A stretch of 23,392 bases of DNA, from assembly GCA_017411235.1 (NCBI GenBank), contig JAFPMR010000038.1, positions 1-23,392 on the forward strand. Direction: 5' to 3'. Positions within the stretch are counted from its first letter, which is position 1. The number at the start of each line of letters is the position of its first letter. Under the pieces are notes generated by a model that did not search any database, was not told the DNA's origin, and saw nothing but the letters and a program-made list of their open reading frames with translations. Shown one piece after another: positions 1 to 6,485 of this stretch. The position numbers and the translations under genes are program-made. This stretch comes from Bacilli bacterium (GTDB taxonomy: Bacteria; Bacillota_I; Bacilli_A; RF39; UBA660).

Positions 1-2
1 AA

Positions 3-62
3 AGCAAATGGGATTTTGATACACCTTGTCCAATTTTAATTAAGGAGAGTGATAACAAATGA
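3..62 (+). CDS. 3' end of an upstream gene (partial)
   Basis: An open frame enters from the left edge and ends at TGA 60-62. It encodes about 19 visible residues including the stretch WDFDTPCPILIKE. The stop overlaps the next start as ATGA, the usual translational coupling in phage operons, and the next gene's ribosome binding site lies inside this frame. Too little is visible to name a function. The other two forward frames close earlier, at bases 17-18 and 37-39. This frame is preferred because of the ATGA overlap, which is inference. Confidence 0.5.
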   Translation, partial: SKWDFDTPCPILIKESDNK

Positions 63-268
63 AAATTGAAGAAGCAAAGTTAAAAGTTGATTTAGATAAT
101 CCAGTAGAAGTAACAATGTTAAGTTACATAGGTTATTTAGAGGGTGTTGTAAAAACACAAATAGAAAAGATTAATGAGCTAGAAACTAAATATAATGATA
201 TGAAAGAAATAAGTGAAGCACATAGACAACAAGTAGGTGGATTATATAGACAATTAGATGAAAGGTGA
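59..268 (+). CDS. Small coiled-coil phage protein, unknown function
   Basis: The product has 69 residues starting at ATG 59, with AAGGAGAG at 42-49 as ribosome binding site. It is highly charged. The second half (about residues 28-65) is heptad-like, with alternating Leu/Ile and Glu/Lys/Asn, and probably forms a coiled coil. No transmembrane segment or catalytic motif is visible. It is coupled to the upstream frame by ATGA and is followed within a few bases by another small helical ORF, so it belongs to a run of short genes before the late regulator. I do not recognise the family. It could be a small regulatory or DNA-metabolism accessory protein, but nothing in the sequence decides this. Confidence 0.75.
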   Translation: MKIEEAKLKVDLDNPVEVTMLSYIGYLEGVVKTQIEKINELETKYNDMKEISEAHRQQVGGLYRQLDER

Positions 269-273
269 TGTTT

Positions 274-453
274 ATGTTAGATGAAGCTATTACTTTAATA
301 CAAAAACAAATAGATACATATAAAATAATGGATAAAAACATTTGTAGTCATAGCAGAAGAAAAGCAGAAGAAAATAAAATAAAAGCAAGAATAAGAAAAG
401 AAATACAGTTAAGAGATTATATAGTAAATATTTTAGAAGAACAGAAGAAGTGA
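274..453 (+). CDS. Small basic helical protein, unknown function
   Basis: The product has 59 residues, lysine/arginine-rich and predicted mostly helical, with a basic middle stretch (SRRKAEENKIKARIRKE). I chose ATG 274 because AAAGGTGA at 261-268 sits at good spacing. In-frame GTG 265 and ATG 268 overlap that ribosome binding site and are less likely. The gene begins just after the previous stop and ends within the leader of the next gene. The basic charge fits nucleic-acid binding, but there is no recognised domain. The family is unknown to me. Confidence 0.65.
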   Translation: MLDEAITLIQKQIDTYKIMDKNICSHSRRKAEENKIKARIRKEIQLRDYIVNILEEQKK

Positions 454-464
454 GGTGTTTTATA

Positions 465-908
465 TTGGAGGAAACAAAAAAAGAATTAAATGCCTATTGG
501 TATGATAAAAAGTTATTAAAAAGTAAAGAAGAAGAGCTGGAAGAATTAATAACAAAAGCAGAAAAAATAACAAAAGAATTAAGTGATATGCCAAAAGGCT
601 CTCCAGAGATACAAGACAGAATAGCACAATATGTAGCACAAATAGTAGATTTAAAAAATGAGAAGTACGATCAAATAATAAAAATGTATAAAACAAAGAA
701 AAAAATAGAAGATAAAATAGATTTATTAGAGCAACCATATAGAGATGTTTTATATTATAAATACATAAAAGGCTTAACTCTTACAGGAGTTGCAAATGAA
801 ATTGAATATGAATATGAATACACAAAAAAGTTACATGGAATAGCATTACTAAAATATAAAAACATCACACCAAAAGTTACTGAAAAACACCATCAAAATA
901 TGTTTTAA
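465..908 (+). CDS. RinA/sigma-region-4-like late transcription regulator
   Basis: The product has 147 residues from TTG 465, chosen because GAGGTG at 452-457 is correctly spaced. The in-frame GTG at 450 would put that site inside the gene. The N-terminal two thirds is a long charged helix. The C-terminal part (about residues 90-135) reads as a sigma-70 region 4-type helix-turn-helix: the stretch PYRDVLYYKYIKGLTLTGVA is followed by a second helix containing TKKLHGIALLKY. Small Firmicutes phage proteins of this layout (RinA/ArpU/DUF1492-type) lie just before the terminase genes and activate late transcription. The position here, at the end of the small-gene operon and upstream of the terminase, fits that role. 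The fold call is by eye, and the exact family is uncertain. Confidence 0.75.
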   Translation: MEETKKELNAYWYDKKLLKSKEEELEELITKAEKITKELSDMPKGSPEIQDRIAQYVAQIVDLKNEKYDQIIKMYKTKKKIEDKIDLLEQPYRDVLYYKYIKGLTLTGVANEIEYEYEYTKKLHGIALLKYKNITPKVTEKHHQNMF

Positions 909-985
909 TTACAATAGATAAAAAGAATTAGGGTGAGTGCATCTGATTGTTCGGGTGTAATAGACAAATTGTCGCTTATCCGTTG

Positions 986-1013
986 AGAGTTAGAGAAATC
1001 TAGCTCTATTTTT
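986..1013 (+). terminator. Intrinsic terminator after the regulator operon
   Basis: AGAGTTAGA (986-994) pairs with TCTAGCTCT (999-1007), giving 9 bp with one G-U, closed by a GAAA tetraloop and followed by ATTTTT. This is a strong rho-independent terminator that would end transcription of the small-gene/regulator operon before the terminase block. Confidence 0.8.
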
Positions 1014-1061
1014 ATTGTCATTAACAATACTAGATAAGTTAATATAGCAATGCTCATACAT
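990..1061 (-). CDS. Possible 23-residue antisense micro-ORF
   Basis: On the minus strand AAAGGAGG (complement of 1069-1076) lies 7 bases before ATG (complement of 1059-1061). The frame runs 23 codons to a stop inside the terminator hairpin at 986-1007. The peptide begins MYEHCYIN and has no obvious membrane segment. The only support is the near-ideal ribosome binding site and spacing; the length is too short to exclude chance. Confidence 0.15.
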   Translation of the reverse strand: MYEHCYINLSSIVNDNKNRARFL

Positions 1062-1077
1062 AGTATTGCCTCCTTTC
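1047..1077 (+). ncRNA. Hairpin followed by an anti-Shine-Dalgarno-like tail
   Basis: GCAATGCT (1047-1054) pairs with AGTATTGC (1062-1069) over 8 bp with one G-U and a 7-base loop. CCTCCTTTC (1069-1077) follows at once. That string matches the conserved 3' tail of Firmicutes 16S rRNA, which also follows a hairpin. Read on the other strand it is a perfect AAAGGAGG ribosome binding site, so an antisense small ORF is the competing explanation. Confidence 0.35.
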
Positions 1078-1125
1078 GTAATTATTTTCATGAGTGCTAT
1101 TCTAGTTAAGCACTCGAATAAATTG

Positions 1126-1304
1126 TATGTAGTGATATAAAAAAATTAATCAATGGGAGCATAAGGCTGAGAGACCAATCCTTTTGCAGAGGAGAAAATC
1201 TCAAGACTTCCAAGCGACTTGAAAAAAGAGGTTGAGCTGCAATATAGACCGTAGTCCAGAATGTGTAGCATAATTAACTACAAAAGCCCTTATATCATTA
1301 CATA
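1126..1304 (+). ncRNA. Helix-closed structured RNA element 1
   Basis: TATGTAGTGATATAA (1126-1140) pairs along its whole length with TTATATCATTACATA (1290-1304): 15 bp with a single G-U. Inside are further pairings: TTGCAG (1184-1189) with CTGCAA (1237-1242), CTCAA (1200-1204) with TTGAG (1232-1236), and TGTAG (1264-1268) with CTACA (1278-1282). The closing helix is a paralogue of the one closing element 2. Compensatory changes between the two copies support RNA folding. I do not recognise the RNA class. A passing GGCTGAGAG resemblance to a TPP riboswitch is not supported elsewhere. Confidence 0.5.
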
Positions 1305-1319
1305 GAGTTTATTAGATTG

Positions 1320-1395
1320 TATGCAGTAATATAAGGATAGGGATAAAAAAAGAGAAGCGCCCATCTCAAATGTCCTATAGCCATATTATTGCATA
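1320..1395 (+). ncRNA. Helix-closed structured RNA element 2
   Basis: TATGCAGTAATAT (1320-1332) pairs with ATATTATTGCATA (1383-1395), 13 bp with one G-U at the same place as in element 1. The enclosed 50 bases contain ATAGG and CCTAT, which can pair, and a GAGA...TCTC hairpin. Both elements are followed by the same string, GAGTTTATTA. Element 2 is much shorter than element 1, so only the closing helix and downstream string are clearly duplicated. Confidence 0.45.
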
Positions 1396-1426
1396 GAGTT
1401 TATTATACAAAAGAGAGGTGCTATAT

Positions 1427-1591
1427 ATGAGAAGAAGAGGAAGCAAAATAGCAAAATATATTGAGAGAGATTATAAAATAAAAAAAGCATTTGAGGATAG
1501 AGAACAGAAAAGACAGGGGGAAAAACAATATGGAGAGGGGAAGACCAAAAGCATATACGGAAGTGGAGACAATGCAACAGAAAATAAATGA
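1427..1591 (+). CDS. 54-residue basic protein overlapping terS
   Basis: ATG 1427 follows AGAGAGGTG (1412-1420) at good spacing and opens a 54-codon frame. The first 33 residues are very basic and helical (MRRRGSKIAKYIERDY...), with many Arg/Lys and Glu. The last third overlaps the terminase small subunit start in another frame and is probably less constrained. It comes directly after the structured region and directly before terminase, so it may be a translated leader coupling terS expression or a small nucleic-acid-binding protein. No family is recognised. Confidence 0.5.
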   Translation: MRRRGSKIAKYIERDYKIKKAFEDREQKRQGEKQYGEGKTKSIYGSGDNATENK

Positions 1592-1898
1592 ATATTTTGC
1601 AAATTGTGATGCCAATAAAGAACCATATACTATAACGGGGCTATGTATAGCTCTAGAAATATGTAGAGATACATTGTCAGAATACTTGAAGAGAGAGGAA
1701 TTTTCCGACACTATAAAAAAGGCAAAATTAAAAGTAGAGAATTATTTAGAAAAACATTTGATAACAGATAGTAGCACAACAGGAATAATATTTAATTTAA
1801 AAAATAACTTTGGCTGGAGAGATAAACAAGAAAATGTCAATGTAGGTATGAGTTATGAAGATTATATAAAAAAGGTAGAAGATAATAGTGAATATTAA
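1530..1898 (+). CDS. terS: Terminase small subunit
   Basis: The product has 122 residues from ATG 1530, with AGGGGG at 1515-1520 nine bases upstream. An in-frame ATG at 1491 lacks a good site. The N-terminus (ERGRPKAYTEVETMQQKINE) and the following stretch around YTITGLCIALEICRDTLSEY are typical of small subunits of the P22 gp3-like/DNA-packaging group. These carry an N-terminal helix-turn-helix for DNA recognition and C-terminal helices for assembly. Its role is to recognise phage DNA and deliver it to the large subunit. It overlaps the large subunit gene by 11 bases. The family call is by eye and supported by the neighbour. Confidence 0.85.
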   Translation: MERGRPKAYTEVETMQQKINEYFANCDANKEPYTITGLCIALEICRDTLSEYLKREEFSDTIKKAKLKVENYLEKHLITDSSTTGIIFNLKNNFGWRDKQENVNVGMSYEDYIKKVEDNSEY

Positions 1899-3507
1899 TA
1901 CCAAAATGTATATAGAGGAATATGTAAAAATACGAGACAAAAATAGCAAGATTATATCTTTAAAACTTAATGAACCTCAACTTAGATATTATAATGTAAT
2001 CAAAAATTTAAAAGAACAAAATAAACCAGTAAGAATAATTATATTAAAAGCAAGACAAATGGGGTTTAGCACTGCAACAGAAGGTATTTTTTTCAAAGAA
2101 ACAGTAACAAAAACAAACGTTAATACTGTTATTGTTGCACATACAGAAGAATCAACAAACAACTTATTTGAAATGAGCAAGTTGATGTATGACGAATTGC
2201 CTGAAGGAATGAAACCTGAAAAGAAAAAAAGCAATGCCAAAGAGTTGGTCTTTGATAATGAAAGTGGAACAGGATTAAAAAGTAGGATAAAAGTTTTTAC
2301 AGCAGGTGGTAAAGGAATAGGTAGATCTAATACAATAAATAAATTACATATATCAGAATTAGCATTCTGGACAGGAGACAAAAAGAAAACATTTGTAGGT
2401 TTAATACAAGCAGTGCCAAACACACCAGACACAATAGTAGTTATAGAATCAACCGCAAATGGTTTTGAATATTTTAAAGAACTATGGGATGATGCAGTAG
2501 CAGGTAAAAATGATTTTATACCTTTGTTTATAGGTTGGAATGAACTACAAGAATATAAAATGCCATATACAGGCTTTAAGTTAACAAAAGAGGAAAAAGA
2601 AATGCAACAATTATATGGGCTAACATTAGAACAATTAACTTGGAGAAGATGGTGTATAGCAAACAATTGTGGTGGAGATGTAGAACAGTTTAAACAAGAA
2701 TATCCTATAAATCCAGAAGAAGCTTTTATTAGCACTGGAACATGTTATTTTGACAAACAAAAAGTAATAAACAGAATACAAGAAATTAAAGATAAAGAGC
2801 CAATAAGTAAAGGCTCTTTTATTTATGACTATGATGGATTACATATAACAAATATACATTGGCAAGAAGATGAAAATGGACCGATAAAGATATTTAAATA
2901 TCCAGAAAACAGAAAGCCATATGTGCTAGCTGGAGATACAGCAGGAGAAGGCTCTGATAATTTTACAGGACAAGTCCTTGATAATATTACTGGCAAGCAA
3001 GTAGCTGTATTAAAACAAGAATTTGATGAAATTACATATACAAGGCAAATGTTTTGTTTAGGAATGTTCTATAATACAGCTCTAATAGGGATAGAGGCAA
3101 ACTATACTACATATCCAATAGTAGAATTGGAAAGATTAGAATATCCTAAACAGTTTGTAAGGGAAAAAGAAGACAGTTATACACATAAAACAGAAAAATC
3201 ATATGGTTTTAAAACAACATCTATAACAAGACCGTTAATATTAGGAGAACTACAAACTATTGTAAAAGAAGATATTGAAACAATAGTAGATGAGGATACG
3301 TTAAAAGAAATGGTTGTGTTTGTTAAAAACGAAAAAGGAAGACCAGAGGCACAAATAGGATATCATGACGATTTAGTAATGTGTTTGGCAATAGCGCACT
3401 ATATTAGAGGTCAACAAAGCATGGAGTTAGAAGCAGAAGAAGAAAAAAAGATAGAATTACCATTTGAATTACAAACAGACGAATCAGACGAAGAAATATG
3501 GTGGTAG
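1888..3507 (+). CDS. terL: Terminase large subunit
   Basis: This 539-residue packaging motor has an N-terminal ATPase and a C-terminal RNase H-fold nuclease. Visible motifs are the Walker A variant KARQMGFST (residues 54-62), Walker B ending LHISE (153-157), and the coupling motif ESTANG (187-192). Nuclease acidic residues are likely D350 in LAGDTAGEG, E403 in GIEAN and D494/D495 in YHDDLV. The length is normal for the Terminase_6 type. I use GTG 1888, which overlaps terS by 11 bases and is preceded by AAAGGTAG. ATG 1906 has no ribosome binding site, but a start there cannot be excluded. It works with the terminase small subunit and the portal. Confidence 0.95.
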   Translation: MNINTKMYIEEYVKIRDKNSKIISLKLNEPQLRYYNVIKNLKEQNKPVRIIILKARQMGFSTATEGIFFKETVTKTNVNTVIVAHTEESTNNLFEMSKLMYDELPEGMKPEKKKSNAKELVFDNESGTGLKSRIKVFTAGGKGIGRSNTINKLHISELAFWTGDKKKTFVGLIQAVPNTPDTIVVIESTANGFEYFKELWDDAVAGKNDFIPLFIGWNELQEYKMPYTGFKLTKEEKEMQQLYGLTLEQLTWRRWCIANNCGGDVEQFKQEYPINPEEAFISTGTCYFDKQKVINRIQEIKDKEPISKGSFIYDYDGLHITNIHWQEDENGPIKIFKYPENRKPYVLAGDTAGEGSDNFTGQVLDNITGKQVAVLKQEFDEITYTRQMFCLGMFYNTALIGIEANYTTYPIVELERLEYPKQFVREKEDSYTHKTEKSYGFKTTSITRPLILGELQTIVKEDIETIVDEDTLKEMVVFVKNEKGRPEAQIGYHDDLVMCLAIAHYIRGQQSMELEAEEEKKIELPFELQTDESDEEIWW

Positions 3508-3515
3508 GAGGATAT

Positions 3516-3773
3516 ATGGAGATATTAGCAGTAGTAATAGGATATTTATTAGGAATTGCACCATTTGTAGTGCCTAAAATAGTTGAATTAATACAACAAT
3601 GCAAAACAAATAAAATGGAACTTAAAGAAGCAGAAGAGCAAAAAGAGATTTTTGATGAATACTTAAATGGAGCAAAGACATATGATACACCACAAGAGGG
3701 TAAGTTTAGTTTTAATCAAGAAGATATGTATAACGAATATATAACAGGACAAGAAACTATGAAAGGAGACTAA
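3516..3773 (+). CDS. Small membrane-anchored protein between terL and portal
   Basis: The product has 85 residues from ATG 3516, chosen because AGGAGG lies at 3506-3511. ATG 3498 inside terL is in frame but lacks a site. Residues about 2-22 form one hydrophobic segment (ILAVVIGYLLGIAPFVVPKI), and the rest is charged and helical. It starts 8 bases after terL ends and stops 2 bases before the portal gene, so it is co-translated with head genes. A membrane anchor between terminase and portal is unusual for a head protein. It could be a minor virion or early lysis protein. The function is not recognised. Confidence 0.75.
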   Translation: MEILAVVIGYLLGIAPFVVPKIVELIQQCKTNKMELKEAEEQKEIFDEYLNGAKTYDTPQEGKFSFNQEDMYNEYITGQETMKGD

Positions 3774-3775
3774 AA

Positions 3776-5545
3776 ATGTCAAGAAGAGAAGAGTTAGCTG
3801 AGAAGTTTTGGGGAGATTGGGAAAATGGTTTAGCATACCAAAATAAACTTAATTTAAAAGAGACATGCGAAACATGTGTAGATTTTACAGAAGGCAGACA
3901 ATGGGCTCAAGCAACAGAGAGAACAAAGAATATGCCTAGACCAGTAATAAATATAATTGAATATATAGTAAATGGTAAAAAAGCTAATATATTATCAAGT
4001 AAAATCTCAACAGTATATAAACCTTTAGTTTACGATCAGGAACAAGCAGCATTAGCAGCAGAAGGAGCAAGTGCATTTACAAACTTCTCAACACATATAA
4101 ATAAAGAGATTAAGCAAGAAGATTTAGATAATCAAGCAATACTAGATGGATTAATTAAAGGTTCGTATATATTCCATTATTTTTGGGATAGAGAGAAGAA
4201 AACAGGAATGGCAAAATACGATGGAGGATTAAATGGACAAGTTATAGATTGTTTAAGTGTAGTATTTGCTAATCCTAAACAAAAAGACGAACAAAAACAA
4301 AAATGGATTATTATACAAAGTAGAGAGAATGTAGAAACATTAAAAGCAATAGCTAAGAAAAATGGTATTACAGCAGCAGAAATGGAACTAATTAGACCAG
4401 ATGATGATTCAGAAAAGAACTACGATGTAGAAGAGCAAGAAGGCGAAGAATATGCAACAGTATTAACAAGATATTTCAGAAAAAATGGTGAAGTTTATTA
4501 CACTAAGAGCACAAAGCACATGATTGTTCAGGAAGAAACACCATTAACACCAGACGCAGGTAAAGTAACAATAAAGGTAGATGAAGAGGGTAAGACAAAC
4601 GAAGATAAAGAAGAAACAGAGCAAGACGCACCAGAAAGATTAGGATTTAAAATGACTCTTTATCCAATAGTTGTAGGTTCATATAAAGAAAGAGAAAAAA
4701 GCATATATGGTAGAGGTGAAGTAGAAGAACTTATACCAACACAAAAAGCAATAAACTTTAATTATGCAATGATGCAAATGGCAAGTCAAAATATGGGCTT
4801 CCCTAAGGTTGTTCAAAGACCAAGAGCATTACAAGGCAAACAAATAACAAATGCACCAGGAGAGGTATTGACAGATTATTCTCCAGGTTTTGATGGAATA
4901 AAATACTTAAATCCACCACAATTTAGTAGCACACCTTTAAATGTAGCAGATAAATTGATAGAAATTACAAGAACAGTAACAGGAGCAACAGAAGTTGCAA
5001 ATGGAGAGGTTTTAGGAGCAAATATGAGTGGTAGTGCAATAGTAGCACTACAAACACAAGCCAAAGTTCCTATTGAAGATATGCAAAAAAGATTCTGGAG
5101 AGTTCATGAAAAAATAGCTAGGATATGGGAGCAATTCTTTAAGGCTTACTATAGATTTGATGTTCCATACATAGTAGAAACAGATAATGGGCAAGAATCA
5201 AGTGTATTTAATGGAAGTATGTATCAAAACATAGATTTTGAAACAACAATAGATGTGGGAGCAGGAAGTGCTTACTCAGAAAGCTTAAGTATAAACTTAT
5301 TGGAAGCAGCACTACAAAGAGGAGATATAACATTTGATGATTATATTGACCTTTATCCAGAAACAGCAATGCCATTTAAAGCTAAGCTAAAGGAGATAAG
5401 AAAGAAAGTGCAATTACCTCCAGAAATAAGCCAAAAAATAGCACAAAATCCACAAATATTGCAATATGTTATGGATATAATACAACAAGCTGAAACACCA
5501 GCACCACAACCAAATATTGGTATAACTAACAATCCTATTATGTAG
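3776..5545 (+). CDS. Portal protein (P22-like)
   Basis: The product has 589 residues from ATG 3776, preceded by GAAAGGAGAC. Portal proteins form the dodecameric ring at one head vertex through which terminase pumps DNA. The N-terminus carries the portal-like stretch DFTEGRQWAQATERTKNMPR followed by PVINIIEYIVNGKKANI. A mid-protein clip/stem region includes SIYGRGEVEELIPTQKAINF, and a long helix near EVANGEVLGANMSGSAIVAL is typical of P22-type podoviral portals. An acidic insertion lies near residues 270-290. The C-terminus is Pro/Gln-rich. It sits downstream of terL and upstream of the scaffold, the expected order. Its stop codon lies inside a terminator hairpin. Confidence 0.9.
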   Translation: MSRREELAEKFWGDWENGLAYQNKLNLKETCETCVDFTEGRQWAQATERTKNMPRPVINIIEYIVNGKKANILSSKISTVYKPLVYDQEQAALAAEGASAFTNFSTHINKEIKQEDLDNQAILDGLIKGSYIFHYFWDREKKTGMAKYDGGLNGQVIDCLSVVFANPKQKDEQKQKWIIIQSRENVETLKAIAKKNGITAAEMELIRPDDDSEKNYDVEEQEGEEYATVLTRYFRKNGEVYYTKSTKHMIVQEETPLTPDAGKVTIKVDEEGKTNEDKEETEQDAPERLGFKMTLYPIVVGSYKEREKSIYGRGEVEELIPTQKAINFNYAMMQMASQNMGFPKVVQRPRALQGKQITNAPGEVLTDYSPGFDGIKYLNPPQFSSTPLNVADKLIEITRTVTGATEVANGEVLGANMSGSAIVALQTQAKVPIEDMQKRFWRVHEKIARIWEQFFKAYYRFDVPYIVETDNGQESSVFNGSMYQNIDFETTIDVGAGSAYSESLSINLLEAALQRGDITFDDYIDLYPETAMPFKAKLKEIRKKVQLPPEISQKIAQNPQILQYVMDIIQQAETPAPQPNIGITNNPIM

Positions 5546-5557
5546 GGTTGTTTTTTT
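5528..5557 (+). terminator. Terminator-like hairpin at the portal gene end
   Basis: AACAATCC (5528-5535) pairs with GGGTTGTT (5545-5552), 8 bp with one G-U, followed by a T run to 5557. The portal stop codon (5543-5545) is in the loop and stem. It probably reduces rather than blocks read-through into the scaffold and capsid genes, unless a promoter lies in the short 5558-5606 gap. Confidence 0.65.
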
Positions 5558-5606
5558 ATATAATTCGCAGGAATAGCGCAAAAATCCAAAGAAGAAAGGA
5601 ATACTT

Positions 5607-6434
5607 ATGGAAGAAGAAGTAAACGAAAGCGCAAACAATCTTGAGGTCGCTGATCAAGAAGAGGTAGTTGAAAATACTACTAGTCCTGTAGAGGAATCGA
5701 CAGAAACTACTGAACAATCTGATGTAGAGAAAGGAGAAAAAACTACAGAACAAACTGAAGAAGCTCAAGCAGAAACAAAAGCAGTTCAAAGCGATGAGGA
5801 CAACTCAAAATTTAGACTTGCTAGAATTAAAGCTGAAAAAGAAGCTGAAAAGAAAATAGAGCAAGTTAGAAAGGAAGCCTATGAACAGGGATTAAAGCAA
5901 GGAAAAGTTGAAACTTATATTGGAAGGCAAAACCCTTATACAGGGGAAACAATAAAAGACAATTTTGATGTGCAAGAATACCTAGATATGTTCGACTTAG
6001 ACTCAAAGGGTGAAGATCCTATAAGTGGTTACAGAGAACTACAGAAACAAAAACTAAGAGAGGAAGCAGAACAAAGAATAAAAGCAGATGAGGAAGCAAA
6101 ACAAAAACAATGGTATCAAAATGATACAAAAGAGTTTTTAGAGAAGTATTCATCTGACAAATTACAAGAGCTTATGAAAGACAAAGATTTTGATTTATTT
6201 GCTAATGGCAAGATTGGAAAAGTTCCATTATCACAGATATATGAGGACTACCAAAAACTAATTGGTAAATATGAGAAAAAATCTGTAGAAACTGCTAAGC
6301 AAATTGTAGCAAACAATTCGACAACTCCAGGAGCATTGGAAGAGGGAGAACCACAAACAATAGACTGGAATAATATGTCGGATAAAGAATTTGAAAAATA
6401 TTTAAGAAAAGCCAAAGATGGCGAACTAAAATAG
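5607..6434 (+). CDS. Scaffolding protein
   Basis: The product has 275 residues from ATG 5607, with AAAGGA six bases upstream. The first 65 residues are strongly acidic and low in complexity (Glu/Thr/Ser/Gln). A charged coiled coil follows (about 70-100), a Gln/Lys/Glu-rich helical middle (about 145-175), and a C-terminal basic helical tail around MSDKEFEKYLRKAKDGELK. This composition and the position between portal and major capsid genes are characteristic of phage scaffolds. Scaffolds organise capsid subunits and bind them through a C-terminal helix. No protease motif is visible, so it is probably released intact. Scaffolds diverge too fast for a firm family call. Confidence 0.8.
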   Translation: MEEEVNESANNLEVADQEEVVENTTSPVEESTETTEQSDVEKGEKTTEQTEEAQAETKAVQSDEDNSKFRLARIKAEKEAEKKIEQVRKEAYEQGLKQGKVETYIGRQNPYTGETIKDNFDVQEYLDMFDLDSKGEDPISGYRELQKQKLREEAEQRIKADEEAKQKQWYQNDTKEFLEKYSSDKLQELMKDKDFDLFANGKIGKVPLSQIYEDYQKLIGKYEKKSVETAKQIVANNSTTPGALEEGEPQTIDWNNMSDKEFEKYLRKAKDGELK

Positions 6435-6440
6435 TTACTC

Positions 6441-6462
6441 ATAGCCAAGAGTAGCTATTTTT
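6441..6462 (+). terminator. Weak terminator-like hairpin after scaffold
   Basis: ATAGC (6441-6445) pairs with GCTAT (6454-6458), followed by TTTTT to 6462. The 5-bp stem is weak and the alternative TACTC/GAGTA pairing competes with it. At most this is an attenuator between scaffold and capsid genes. Confidence 0.35.
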
Positions 6463-6485
6463 ATTTATGAAAAGGAGTGATGAAA

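Larger units (their letters stand above)
909..1426 (+). other. About 520-base gene-free structured region before the terminase genes
   Basis: No convincing protein-coding gene is present; the longest plus-strand ATG frames I followed here are below 20 codons. The region holds, in order, an intrinsic terminator (986-1013), a hairpin with a following CCTCCTTTC string (1047-1077), a 7-bp hairpin (1092-1098 with 1109-1115), and two helix-closed elements (1126-1304 and 1320-1395). The ribosome binding site of the 54-codon ORF follows at 1413-1420. Its place between the late regulator and terminase makes a late promoter/leader, a packaging recognition site or a regulatory RNA all possible. I see no clean -35/-10 pair that stands out from the AT-rich background. 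Confidence 0.7.

Noticed and set aside
1015..1044. Promoter-like TTGTCA ... TTAATA
   Set aside because: The spacing (18) is tolerable but the -10 is poor. In sequence this AT-rich such pairs are frequent by chance.
1151..1190. TPP-riboswitch-like string GGCTGAGAG
   Set aside because: The second conserved half (the ACCUGAUC- and GCGUAGGGAA-like parts) is absent, and no thiamine gene follows.
1160..1260. Group I intron core resemblance (GAGAGACC, AATATAGACC)
   Set aside because: The P7 pairing between these segments does not form, and no interrupted gene flanks the region.
1989..2735. 248-codon minus-strand ORF opposite the terminase large subunit
   Set aside because: It lies wholly within the Walker A-nuclease coding frame of terL. 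The translation is rich in Ser/Phe/Leu as expected from antisense of an AT-rich gene, with no recognisable domain.
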